The notes beneath the pieces were generated by a model, which did no database searches, was not told the origin of the DNA, and worked only from the letters and a program-made list of their open reading frames with translations. Made by a program: the position numbers and the translations under genes. Below, one piece after another: positions 20,349 through 28,777 of a DNA stretch of 64,000 nt. Origin of the DNA: Dyella sp. A6 (GTDB taxonomy: Bacteria > Pseudomonadota > Gammaproteobacteria > Xanthomonadales > Rhodanobacteraceae); assembly GCF_036320485.1 (NCBI RefSeq), contig NZ_CP132911.1, positions 3,224,001 to 3,288,000 on the forward strand, written 5' to 3'. The stretch's first letter is position 1, and every line of letters begins with the position of its first letter.

Positions 20349-21251
20349 ATGAAAACCGCCCGCCACCTTACCCTGCTGCTTTTCCTCGCCGCCACGCCGG
20401 CCCTCGCCGACACACCGATCCAGTTGCAGCACGCCGCTTCGCCCTCGGTACACGTCAGCATCAGCAATACGGTGGGCGACGTGCACGTGACCGGGTGGGA
20501 CCGCAATGAAGTCCAGGTGACCGGCGACCTGGGCAATGGCGCACGCCCGCTGGCGATCACCGGTGATGACAGCCACCTCGAGATCAAGGTGCAGCCCAAG
20601 GGCGGTGGTGGCTGGTTCAACTGGAACAGCAGCAACAGCATGGGGTCCACCACGCTGGACGTACATGTTCCGGTCGGTGCATCGCTCCACGTGAATGTGG
20701 TGAGCTCGTCGGCCGCGATCGACGGCCTGCGCGGCGGCAGCATCAAGCTCGACTCGATCAGCGGACGCGTACGCATAGACGCGCGGACACCCTCGCTGGA
20801 GGTCGACAGCGTGAGTGGTGGCGTCACCTTCTCGGGGCATGCGGATCATGCCGACCTGCAGACCGTCAGTGGCGATATCGTGGCGCCCTCGATCGGCCTC
20901 GATGCCAGCCTGCAGACCGTCTCCGGACACATCCAGGCCGGCGGCGGTCCATGGAAGCAGTTCAAGCTCAGCACGGTTTCCGGGGACGCCAATGTCAACG
21001 GCAGCATGGCCCCCGATGGGCAGATCGACATCGACAGCATGAGCGGGGATATCGACCTACGCCTGCCGACCGATCTCTCCAGCACGATCCACGCCAGCAC
21101 CTTCAGCGGCGACCTGCATAGCGACTTCGGCACGCCGAAGACCTCGCAACACGGGCCCGGCAGTTCACTTGTCGTGACGGTCGGCCAAGGCAATGGGTCG
21201 GTCAAGGCGGAAACCTTCAGCGGCGACCTGCGGATTCACAAGCAGAACTGA
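20349..21251 (+). CDS. Exported DUF4097-family beta-repeat protein
   Basis: A 300-residue protein with a clear signal peptide (MKTARHLTLLLFLAATPALA, cut before DTP). The mature part consists of repeated short beta strands with SVSG/TVSG/SGD motifs (VDSVSGG, QTVSGD, STVSGD, DSMSGD, TFSGDL), the right-handed beta pattern of DUF4097 (adhesin-like) proteins. It lies 16 bp behind the anti-sigma gene and probably belongs to the same envelope-stress operon. Its molecular function is not known. Confidence 0.8.
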   Translation: MKTARHLTLLLFLAATPALADTPIQLQHAASPSVHVSISNTVGDVHVTGWDRNEVQVTGDLGNGARPLAITGDDSHLEIKVQPKGGGGWFNWNSSNSMGSTTLDVHVPVGASLHVNVVSSSAAIDGLRGGSIKLDSISGRVRIDARTPSLEVDSVSGGVTFSGHADHADLQTVSGDIVAPSIGLDASLQTVSGHIQAGGGPWKQFKLSTVSGDANVNGSMAPDGQIDIDSMSGDIDLRLPTDLSSTIHASTFSGDLHSDFGTPKTSQHGPGSSLVVTVGQGNGSVKAETFSGDLRIHKQN

Positions 21252-21277
21252 CCCAGCGGCAGCGTGCCGCAACGGGA

Positions 21278-21303
21278 ACGGCCGACCACTCAGCGTCGGC
21301 CGT
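21278..21303. terminator. Hairpin between convergent genes
   Basis: Perfect 9-bp arms ACGGCCGAC / GTCGGCCGT with an 8-base loop lie in the gap between the DUF4097 gene and the opposing gene at 21411. No T tract follows, so this is only a possible terminator. Confidence 0.4.
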
Positions 21304-21410
21304 CGTGCTGCACAGGCTGTCCGCCTGGCAACGGGACGACATGACGCAACGAACGCCCACCCTGTCGCGCAGCGACACAAGGGCCCGCGGACGATCAGGC
21401 GGGAAGGAAC

Positions 21411-22316
21411 TCAGAGATCCTGATGGTATTGCACGTAGGGCGTGCGCGACTGGTCCGGCTCGGGGCCGACGGGGGTAGTCGCCGACGTGCCTGACGACCA
21501 CACGTTCTGAGCGCCGAAGCTCAACGAACCCTGCCATGGCAGATGCCAGGTGACACCCAGGTCGATGCTGCTCCAGCGACGATCGCCATTGAACGTACTG
21601 TTCACGCCCGCTTCCGGTTGCATCACGCGGCCGATGATGTTGCCGCTGATCGGGCCGTGGTCGACACCGAAACTCAAGGCCTTCTGGTCCAGCGTATTCA
21701 AGCCGAGGGCATTGCCGGGCAGCAGACGGATACGACCCACGCTGGCGCCGATGTCGATGCCGCTGCCGATGCCGAGAGCCAGGCGCCCACGGGCATTCAA
21801 CTGGGTGCTGCTGTCGAAGTCACTCAGGCCATTCACGCTGGGCGTGATGCCCGGTAGGATCCGGGGCAGTGCGGCACTGTTCGGCGTGCCGTTGGCACCC
21901 ACGCTCACACCGAGGCTGTAGCGACCGGCGTCGTAACTGGCGCCCAGCTCGCTGCCGATGATGCGGGGCGCGGGGTTGGCCCACGACCGCTCGCTGACGC
22001 CTGCATGGGCGGTCAGATGCGACGTCAGGCCATAGTTGAGGTTGCTGGATGCCACCGTGCCGCCATCCAGCGGCCGGAACGACAGCGGGGTCCCACTTTG
22101 TGCCTCGGCCTCGGTTTCGAGGCTCGATTGCAGAGACAGTGTGTGATTGTCCGCGCCGGGCCACATCGGCAGCGCCGACGCATCCGCAGTGGCCTGGGCA
22201 GATGGCGCCTGCAGCAGGTCATCGGCCATCGACGAAGCCGCATTGCCGCCCAGCGACTGGCCTGCCGCACCCAGCGACATGAACAGCAATGGCAATGTGA
22301 TCAGCGAGCGACGCAT
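21411..22316 (-). CDS. Exported protein of unknown function, probable outer-membrane beta-barrel
   Basis: A 301-residue protein with a signal peptide (MRRSLITLPLLFMSLGAAGQ). The mature part has alternating polar/hydrophobic stretches with Gly and Ser turns (LNYGLTSHLTAHAGVSE, GRYSLGVSVGA, GRLALGIGSGIDIGASVG, WSSIDLGVTWHLPW), as expected for outer-membrane strands. I cannot assign a family. The start at 22316 is preferred over an upstream in-frame start because the signal peptide begins there. It is divergent from the GGDEF-EAL gene. Confidence 0.65.
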   Translation of the reverse strand: MRRSLITLPLLFMSLGAAGQSLGGNAASSMADDLLQAPSAQATADASALPMWPGADNHTLSLQSSLETEAEAQSGTPLSFRPLDGGTVASSNLNYGLTSHLTAHAGVSERSWANPAPRIIGSELGASYDAGRYSLGVSVGANGTPNSAALPRILPGITPSVNGLSDFDSSTQLNARGRLALGIGSGIDIGASVGRIRLLPGNALGLNTLDQKALSFGVDHGPISGNIIGRVMQPEAGVNSTFNGDRRWSSIDLGVTWHLPWQGSLSFGAQNVWSSGTSATTPVGPEPDQSRTPYVQYHQDL

Positions 22317-22566
22317 GATGATCTGAAAAAGCAGCCCCGGTAAAACACGCACCCCCTGCAAAGGCAGGAAGTCCCACACCGCAAGCTTACAACTTTTTAC
22401 TTCTTTCTAACACCCTGAAATTGCGCCGGACAGCACGAAAAAAGGCTTCCACGGCAACCACCGACGACGCCCCCGAAGCCTTGCCAGGCATACAAACTCA
22501 CCAAAGTTGGCGCTTCCGGATATATAGTCATGTCGACATCCGGTTACACAGACCCGATCGCACCCG
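22317..22566. promoter_or_regulatory. Divergent intergenic region with an operator-like palindrome
   Basis: AT-rich DNA between two divergent genes. TATATA (22521-22526) could be a -10 box for the GGDEF-EAL gene, and the perfect 10-bp palindrome ATGTCGACAT (22530-22539) lies just downstream, where a repressor could act. AAGGCTTC / GAAGCCTT (22442-22449 and 22475-22482) form a second inverted pair with a 25-base spacer. No -35 is convincing; regulator unknown. Confidence 0.25.
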
Positions 22567-25452
22567 ATGAGTTCAGTGCCTGACAGCGGTTCCGACCCGA
22601 CCTGCCGGCTCACCGGGGCTGAGACAGCAGTGCTGCGCGAGTGCGCGGAAAAGCTGTGCTGCGCATCCGACGCATCATCGATCCAGGACATATGCGCCGG
22701 GGCCGTGCAGCAGTTGGGCATTGCCGGCTACCTGCGCTGGCGGAAAACGCATGAAATTGCGGACAGCGCCGCACATGCAGTGGACCTGGCAACCGACCCC
22801 CAGGGCACCCGGACATTGTCACTGGTCACAGACCAGCCGCTCGAAGCGGCACATCGCGAAAACATGACCTGGCTGGGACGTCTGGCCACGAACCGGCTGC
22901 GTCAACAGGCCGAAACCGGACGTCTCTACGAGGCCATTTCCCGGCTTGCGTTGGCCGAACGCCTGCAGCGGGCGCTGTATGCGATTGCCGAGCAGGCCGC
23001 ATCGTCGCACTCCATGCCTGAGATGATGCGCGCGCTGCACAATATCGTGGCCAGCCTGATGTACGCGGAAAATTTCTTCGTCGTGCTGCAGGACCCCATG
23101 ACCGGCGCCGTGCGCTTCCCCTACTACGTGGACACGCTCGATCAGCACCCGCCCGGAGCCGAGCAGGACATTCCGTTCGAGGACATCCGCTACAGTCTGA
23201 GCTGGAACCTGCTCGAGGGCGGGCAGCCCATCATGGGCTCGATGCAGGAGCTCAAGCGCCAGTTCCACGGCCGCTTCAAGCTGATCGGCCCGGCCTGCGA
23301 GCACTGCCTGGCCGTCCCCTTGCGGCGCAACGACCGGGTCGCGGGCGGCATTGTCATCCAGAGCTACCGCACCGACACCCGCTACAACCAGCAGGACATG
23401 GAACTGCTCGGCTACGTGGCGCAACACGTGCAGACCGCGCTCGAGCGGCGCGAGGCCCAGTCTGACCTGGAGCACCGCGTCGCCGACCGCACGGCAGCGC
23501 TGCGCGCAGCCAACCGCGTACTTCGCCAGCAGGTCCTGCAACGGCAACGCGGCGAACAGCTGCAGGCGGCCCTGTTCCGCATTGCCGAACTGGCCAGCAC
23601 GCCGGAAAACCGCGAGGATTTCTATGCCGCCATGCACAGCGTGATCGGCAGCCTGCTGTACGCCCGCAATTTCTACATCGCCCTGTACGACAGCAAGGAA
23701 CAGCAGATCACCTTTCCGTATTCGGTGGACGAAATCGACACCGACCGGATGCCGCGCAAACCCGGCCGTGGTGCCACCGAATACGTGATGCGCCACGGCA
23801 AGCCGCTGCTGGCCGACCGCGAAACCTTCGACCGGCTCGCCGAAGATGGCGAGTGCGTACAGACCGGGGCGCGCTCGGTGTGCTGGCTGGGCGTTCCGCT
23901 GGTCTGGGACAACCAGGTGAAAGGCGCGCTGGTGGTACAGAGCTATTCGCCCGAGCATGTCTACGATGAGCGCGACCAGGAGCTGCTGACCTTCGTTGGC
24001 TACCACGTCGCCAATGCCCTGCAGCGCAAGCACATCGCCGACTCGCTGAAACAGGCCTATGCCGGCCTCGAGCGACGCGTCACCGAGCGCACCCGCGCAC
24101 TCGCACTGGCCAACCGCGACCTGCGCGAACAGATCGCCGAACGTGAGCGCGTGGAGCGGCGGCTCAAGTACGAGACCCTGCACGACTCGTTGACCGGGCT
24201 TCCCAACCGCACCTTCCTGCTCCAGCGGATGGAGCATGCGCTGCAGAAATATCTGAAGGATTCCGCGGCGTTGTTCGCGGTGCTGTTCATCGACCTGGAC
24301 CGATTCAAGGTCATCAACGACTCGGTCGGCCACCTGGTCGGCGACGACCTGCTGTTCCAGGTCGGTGGCCGTATCCGCGCCTGCCTCAAGACCCGCGACG
24401 TGGTGGCCCGCCTGGGCGGCGACGAATTTGCCGTCTTGCTCGGCAATGTGGACAGCCAGGCCACTGCCGTGCAGGTTGCCGAACGCATCATCAGCGAGCT
24501 GCAGATGCCTTTCCGGCTTGGTGCCAAGGAGGTATTCACCTCCGCCTCGGTCGGCATCGCCATCGCGGGCCCGCACTACCAGCGTCCGGAGGAACTGCTG
24601 CGTGACGCCGACTCGGCCATGTACCGGGCCAAGGACGCCGGCCGTCACTGCACGGCCGTGTTCGACGACCGCCTGCGCTATGAGGCGCTGTCGTTGCTGG
24701 AAATGGAGGGCGACCTGCGACGTGGGCTCAACCGCCGCGAATTTGTGCCGTTCTACCAGCCCGTGGTCACACTGGAAGATGGTCGCACCGTGGGTTACGA
24801 AGCGCTGCTGCGCTGGCGCCATCCCGAGCGCGGGTTGCTCACGCCCGGCGATTTCCTGGCGGTGGCCGAGGAGAGCGGCAGCGCCGAAAGCATCGACTGG
24901 CAGATCTTCGAACAGGTCTGCGTGCATGCGCGGTCGCTGGCCAGTGAACAGACCTTCATCAGCTTCAATGTCTCGGGCCGGCATTTCCGTTCGCCCGATC
25001 TGGACCGTCGACTGCTGGACCTGTTCAAGGCCCACCAGGTGTCGCCCAGCCATCTGCGCATCGAGGTCACCGAGCACACCCTGCTGGAAAACCCGGCGCA
25101 GGTCAGGCGCATCCTGGGCAACCTGCGCGCGCACGGCGTCGGCATCGCGCTGGACGACTTCGGTACCGGCTATTCGTCATTGAGCTATCTGCACCAGTAC
25201 CCGATCCAGACCCTCAAGATCGACCGCTCGTTCATCGTCGAGATGGAGCACGAGGGCGGCATCGCGGTGGTACGCGCAATCCAGGTGCTGGCGGACTCGC
25301 TGGGCATGCAGGTGATCGCCGAAGGCATCGAGGAAGAGCAGCAGCGCGAGGCGCTGCTGCAGATCGGCAGCCGTTACGGGCAAGGCTTCCTGTTTTCCGT
25401 ACCCCGCGCAGCCGAAGACTGGATCGGACGCGCGCTGGTGGCGGCCAGCTGA
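22567..25452 (+). CDS. GAF-GAF-GGDEF-EAL cyclic di-GMP signalling protein
   Basis: A 961-residue cytosolic protein without membrane segments. Two related GAF modules (about 135-295 and 335-490) are each followed by a coiled coil (EHRVADRTAALRAANR; ERRVTERTRALALANR). The GGDEF domain has an intact RLGGDEF, but the position of the RxxD inhibitory site reads KTRD. The EAL domain keeps its catalytic set: YEALLRW, FNVSG, EVTEHTLLE, LDDFGTGYSSL, LKIDRSF and AEGIEE. Phosphodiesterase activity is therefore likely and cyclase activity possible without product inhibition. Ligands of the GAF domains are unknown. The gene converges on hslO with a 10-bp gap. Confidence 0.93.
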   Translation: MSSVPDSGSDPTCRLTGAETAVLRECAEKLCCASDASSIQDICAGAVQQLGIAGYLRWRKTHEIADSAAHAVDLATDPQGTRTLSLVTDQPLEAAHRENMTWLGRLATNRLRQQAETGRLYEAISRLALAERLQRALYAIAEQAASSHSMPEMMRALHNIVASLMYAENFFVVLQDPMTGAVRFPYYVDTLDQHPPGAEQDIPFEDIRYSLSWNLLEGGQPIMGSMQELKRQFHGRFKLIGPACEHCLAVPLRRNDRVAGGIVIQSYRTDTRYNQQDMELLGYVAQHVQTALERREAQSDLEHRVADRTAALRAANRVLRQQVLQRQRGEQLQAALFRIAELASTPENREDFYAAMHSVIGSLLYARNFYIALYDSKEQQITFPYSVDEIDTDRMPRKPGRGATEYVMRHGKPLLADRETFDRLAEDGECVQTGARSVCWLGVPLVWDNQVKGALVVQSYSPEHVYDERDQELLTFVGYHVANALQRKHIADSLKQAYAGLERRVTERTRALALANRDLREQIAERERVERRLKYETLHDSLTGLPNRTFLLQRMEHALQKYLKDSAALFAVLFIDLDRFKVINDSVGHLVGDDLLFQVGGRIRACLKTRDVVARLGGDEFAVLLGNVDSQATAVQVAERIISELQMPFRLGAKEVFTSASVGIAIAGPHYQRPEELLRDADSAMYRAKDAGRHCTAVFDDRLRYEALSLLEMEGDLRRGLNRREFVPFYQPVVTLEDGRTVGYEALLRWRHPERGLLTPGDFLAVAEESGSAESIDWQIFEQVCVHARSLASEQTFISFNVSGRHFRSPDLDRRLLDLFKAHQVSPSHLRIEVTEHTLLENPAQVRRILGNLRAHGVGIALDDFGTGYSSLSYLHQYPIQTLKIDRSFIVEMEHEGGIAVVRAIQVLADSLGMQVIAEGIEEEQQREALLQIGSRYGQGFLFSVPRAAEDWIGRALVAAS

Positions 25453-25462
25453 AACGACGCGG

Positions 25463-26362
25463 TTACTGCACCGTGGACGCGGTCGAGCCACCGCCGCCGG
25501 TCAGCAGGTGCTCCGCATCGATGCGGTCGAAGGTGTAGCGCTGGGCGCAGAATTCGCAGATCACCTCGATCTCGCCATCGCGCGCCTCCAGCGCGGCCTC
25601 CACTTCGGCACGGCCCAGCGAACGCAGCATCGCCTCCACCCGCTCACGCGAGCAACTGCATCCGAAGGCCAGCGGTCGCGGCTCGAACAGGCGCACCGAT
25701 TCTTCGTGGTACAGGCGGTACAGCAGCTGCTCCGGCGGCGTCGACAGCAGCTCTTTTGAGCCCAATGTCGCCGTGAGGTGCTCGATGCGCGGCCAGGCAT
25801 CCGCATCTTCCTCACCGGCGTCATGGCCACCCTCGCCGGGAAGCTTCTGCAGGATCAGGCCTGCCGCGTGCTCGCCGTCGGCCGCCAGCACGATCTTCGC
25901 GGGCAACTGCTCGGACTGGCGGAAATAGCCTTCCAGGGCACCCGCCAGATCGGCCTGGCGCAGATCGACCAGACCCTGGTAGCGCTGGCCGCGTTCGGCA
26001 TGGCCGATGGTGATCGCCATCACCGCTTTGGCCAGCTCGTCCAGGCGCAGCGGCGTTGCCACGTCGCCGTTCCAGCGGGCCAGCCCACGCAAGCGCCCCT
26101 GGTCGGTGCATTCGGCGAACAGCAGGTGCGGCGCACCGGCACTCTTCAGCTCGATCGAAAGTGCGCCATCGAACTTGATGTTGCCGGTAAGCAGCGCGCT
26201 GGCCGTCACGGCCTCGCCGAGCAGTTCACGCAGGGCCGCGGGGTAGTCGGCACGTCCGGCGATCTCGCGCCAGGCCGGCCCAAGCCGCACCAGCACACCA
26301 CGCACACCGGCACGCTCGAGCAGGAAGCGATGCAGCACATCTTCGACAAGCACGGTTTCCAC
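25463..26362 (-). CDS. hslO: 33 kDa redox-activated chaperone Hsp33
   Basis: An Hsp33 family chaperone of about 299 residues, switched on by oxidation of four zinc-bound cysteines. These are visible as FGCSCSRER and ICEFCAQRY near the C-terminus; the N-terminal core includes LLGEAVTASALLTGNIKFDG and RGLARWNG. The start is ambiguous: GTG 26362 has a GAGG sequence eight bases upstream and gives the usual family length, whereas GTG 26371 and GTG 26413 lack such a site. It acts in the cytosol under oxidative and heat stress. Confidence 0.9.
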   Translation of the reverse strand: METVLVEDVLHRFLLERAGVRGVLVRLGPAWREIAGRADYPAALRELLGEAVTASALLTGNIKFDGALSIELKSAGAPHLLFAECTDQGRLRGLARWNGDVATPLRLDELAKAVMAITIGHAERGQRYQGLVDLRQADLAGALEGYFRQSEQLPAKIVLAADGEHAAGLILQKLPGEGGHDAGEEDADAWPRIEHLTATLGSKELLSTPPEQLLYRLYHEESVRLFEPRPLAFGCSCSRERVEAMLRSLGRAEVEAALEARDGEIEVICEFCAQRYTFDRIDAEHLLTGGGGSTASTVQ

Positions 26363-26486
26363 GTCGGACACCTCGATCAGGACAAGCCAGCGTACATGGG
26401 GGCAGCCTGACACATGGCAATACCGGCGCCATGGGAAATCATCGGCAGGCCCCTATACTTTTGCGAGCTTAGCTGCTTCGCCCGCC

Positions 26487-27224
26487 ATGTCCCTGCATCC
26501 CAAACTCCGCCGCCCGCTGCGCTGGCTGGCATACATCGCGCTCGTCTGGGTGGCGCTCACCTGGCTGCTGGTGCTGGTGATGCGCTTCGTCCACCCGGTC
26601 ACCTCGGCAGTGATGATCGAGCGCCGGATCAGCGCCTGGCGACACGGCGAGAAAGACTTCCACCTGCATCAGCACTGGGTCCCGTGGTCACAGGTCTCGC
26701 CCTGGGTGCCGCTGGCCATGGTGGCCGGCGAAGATCAGAAGTTCCCGTTCCATCATGGTTTCGACTTCGGCTCGATCCACCAGGCCATCGACGCTGCCGA
26801 GGACGGCCACCGCCTGCGCGGCGCCAGCACGATCAGCCAGCAGACCGCGAAGAACCTGTTCCTGTGGGAAGGCCGCAGCTACATCCGCAAGGGTCTGGAA
26901 GCCTATTTCACCGTACTGCTGGAGGCGACCTGGCCGAAGTGGCGCATCCTCGAGGTCTACATGAATATCGCCGAGCTGGGAAACGGCATCTACGGCGTCG
27001 GCGCCGCCAGCCGGATCTACTACCACGAGCCGCCTGCACACCTGACGCCCGAGCAGGCCGCCCGGCTGGCCGCGGTGCTGCCCAGCCCGCGCCGATTCCA
27101 CGTGGATCATCCCAGCCCCTACGTGCAACGCCGCGTCGACTGGATCGAACAGCAGATGCGACAGCTTGGCGGCCCCGCCTATCTGGATGCCCGGCACCCA
27201 CCACGGGACATCAGGCGCCAGTGA
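26487..27224 (+). CDS. mtgA: Monofunctional peptidoglycan glycosyltransferase MtgA
   Basis: A 245-residue enzyme with one N-terminal transmembrane helix (about 12-35) and a GT51 domain that polymerises lipid II. Catalytic motifs: AEDQKFPFHHGFD (with the donor-site Glu), RGASTISQQTAKNLFLW, and the KWRILEVYMNIAELGNGIYG block. No transpeptidase domain is present, which distinguishes it from class A PBPs. Length is normal. It is divergent from hslO and followed by a GT2 gene on the same strand, 72 bp away. Confidence 0.95.
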   Translation: MSLHPKLRRPLRWLAYIALVWVALTWLLVLVMRFVHPVTSAVMIERRISAWRHGEKDFHLHQHWVPWSQVSPWVPLAMVAGEDQKFPFHHGFDFGSIHQAIDAAEDGHRLRGASTISQQTAKNLFLWEGRSYIRKGLEAYFTVLLEATWPKWRILEVYMNIAELGNGIYGVGAASRIYYHEPPAHLTPEQAARLAAVLPSPRRFHVDHPSPYVQRRVDWIEQQMRQLGGPAYLDARHPPRDIRRQ

Positions 27225-27296
27225 GCGACGCCGGCCATTCGCGATCCCGCCCCGGCTTTCGCTAGCATGTCGGTCTGCCCTTCCTGCGACACCACC

Positions 27297-28271
27297 ATGT
27301 CCAAGCTCACCGTTGTCGTCCCTGCCTACAACGAAGCCGCCGTGCTGGAGGCTTTCCATCAGCGGCTATGTGCCGTGCTGGGCAGCCTGCCGCAGACCTG
27401 CGACGTGCTCTATGTGGATGACGGCAGCCACGATGCGACCTGGACCATCATCAGCCAGCTGGCCGCGCGCGACGCGCGCTGCGGCGGGCTCAAGCTGTCG
27501 CGCAATTTCGGCAAGGAAGCCGCCCTGACCGCCGGGCTGGACCAGGTCGACGCCGATGCCGCAGTGGTGATTGATGCCGACCTGCAGGATCCGCCCGAAC
27601 TGATCCCGCAGCTGGTGGCCCGGTGGCAGGAAGGTTACGACGTGGTGTACGCCACTCGCAGTGCGCGTGCAGGCGAGAGCCGGCTCAAGAAGTTCACTGC
27701 CGCCGCGTTCTACCGCACCATGGAAAAGATGTCGGACACCAGCGTGCCGCGCGACACCGGCGACTTCCGGCTGATGTCGCGCCGGGCGCTGGACGCGCTG
27801 CACCAGCTGCGCGAACGCCAGCGCTTCATGAAGGGCCTGTTCGCCTGGATCGGCTACCGCCAGACGGCGGTCTACTACCAGCGCGACCCACGCCTGGCCG
27901 GGCAGACCAAGTGGAACTACTGGCGACTGACCCAGCTGGCGATCGAGGGCATCACCTCGTTCTCCACCGCGCCGCTGAAGCTGGCCACCTGGGTCGGTTC
28001 GGCCACGGCCCTGCTGGCCTTCGTCTACGGCCTGGAGGTCATCGTCAAGGCGCTGCTCTACGGCAACAACGTGCGCGGCTACCCCTCGCTGATGGTGGTG
28101 ATCCTGTTCCTGGGCGGCATCCAGCTGCTGGCCCTTGGGGTGATCGGCGAATACCTTGGCCGCAACTACGCCGAGAGCAAGCGACGCCCGCTCTACTTCA
28201 TCGAGGAAAAGCACGTTGCGCGCGACACCACGCCGGCTTCACATCCGCTCCGCACCAGCGCGCTAGACTGA
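27297..28271 (+). CDS. GT2 polyprenyl-phosphate glycosyltransferase (GtrB/DPMS-like)
   Basis: A 324-residue membrane-linked transferase. The N-terminal GT-A domain has TVVVPAYNEAAVLEAF, the DDGS motif, DADLQDPPELIP and the acceptor-site FRLMSR region. Two C-terminal transmembrane helices (about 225-250 and 262-290) end in GEYLGRNYAESKRRPLYF, the signature of enzymes that charge undecaprenyl phosphate with a sugar. An upstream in-frame ATG at 27267 was rejected because the family N-terminus starts at 27297. The sugar is not identifiable. No flippase partner lies next to it, but a gtrA homologue is present at 54.8 kb. Confidence 0.88.
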   Translation: MSKLTVVVPAYNEAAVLEAFHQRLCAVLGSLPQTCDVLYVDDGSHDATWTIISQLAARDARCGGLKLSRNFGKEAALTAGLDQVDADAAVVIDADLQDPPELIPQLVARWQEGYDVVYATRSARAGESRLKKFTAAAFYRTMEKMSDTSVPRDTGDFRLMSRRALDALHQLRERQRFMKGLFAWIGYRQTAVYYQRDPRLAGQTKWNYWRLTQLAIEGITSFSTAPLKLATWVGSATALLAFVYGLEVIVKALLYGNNVRGYPSLMVVILFLGGIQLLALGVIGEYLGRNYAESKRRPLYFIEEKHVARDTTPASHPLRTSALD

Positions 28272-28312
28272 ACCGCACGCGGTCCGCCCGCGGCCGCCGG
28301 GGAGGCTTCGAC

Positions 28313-28741
28313 ATGCGTCAGGTCAGGCATTTGCTGGAACGAAAAGGCAGCGACATCTACGCCATCGCACCCGAAACACCCGTGCTCGAGGCGATCATGC
28401 ACATGGCCGAACGAGGCGTTGGCGCACTACTGGTGATGCGCGGCGAACACCTGCTCGGCATCGTTTCCGAACGCGATTACGCCCGCAAGGTGATCCTGCA
28501 GGGACGATCTTCGGCGCAGACCGCCGTGGCTGACATCATGACCGGCACTCCGCTCACCGTGGAGCCGGGCACGGATGTATTCGACTGCATGCGCCTGTGC
28601 ACCGACCGGCGAATCCGCCACCTGCCGGTGGTCGACGGTCACCATGTGATCGGCGTGATCTCGATCGGCGACCTGGTCAAGGAAGTGATCGACGCCCAGG
28701 CCGAGCAGATCGAACAACTGCAGCGCTACATCACCAGCTGA
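28313..28741 (+). CDS. Two-CBS-domain protein
   Basis: A 142-residue protein made of two CBS motifs (about 15-65 and 78-128; GIVSERDYARKVIL and GVISIGDLVKEVID), a module that binds adenosine nucleotides and senses energy state. No catalytic domain is attached. The start is fixed by GGGGAGG upstream of ATG 28313. It lies 41 bp behind the GT2 gene and converges on the carrier gene with a 36-bp gap. Partner protein unknown. Confidence 0.87.
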   Translation: MRQVRHLLERKGSDIYAIAPETPVLEAIMHMAERGVGALLVMRGEHLLGIVSERDYARKVILQGRSSAQTAVADIMTGTPLTVEPGTDVFDCMRLCTDRRIRHLPVVDGHHVIGVISIGDLVKEVIDAQAEQIEQLQRYITS

Positions 28742-28777
28742 AAGCACCCGGCCCGAAGCCGCTAGACAGACAGGCAC

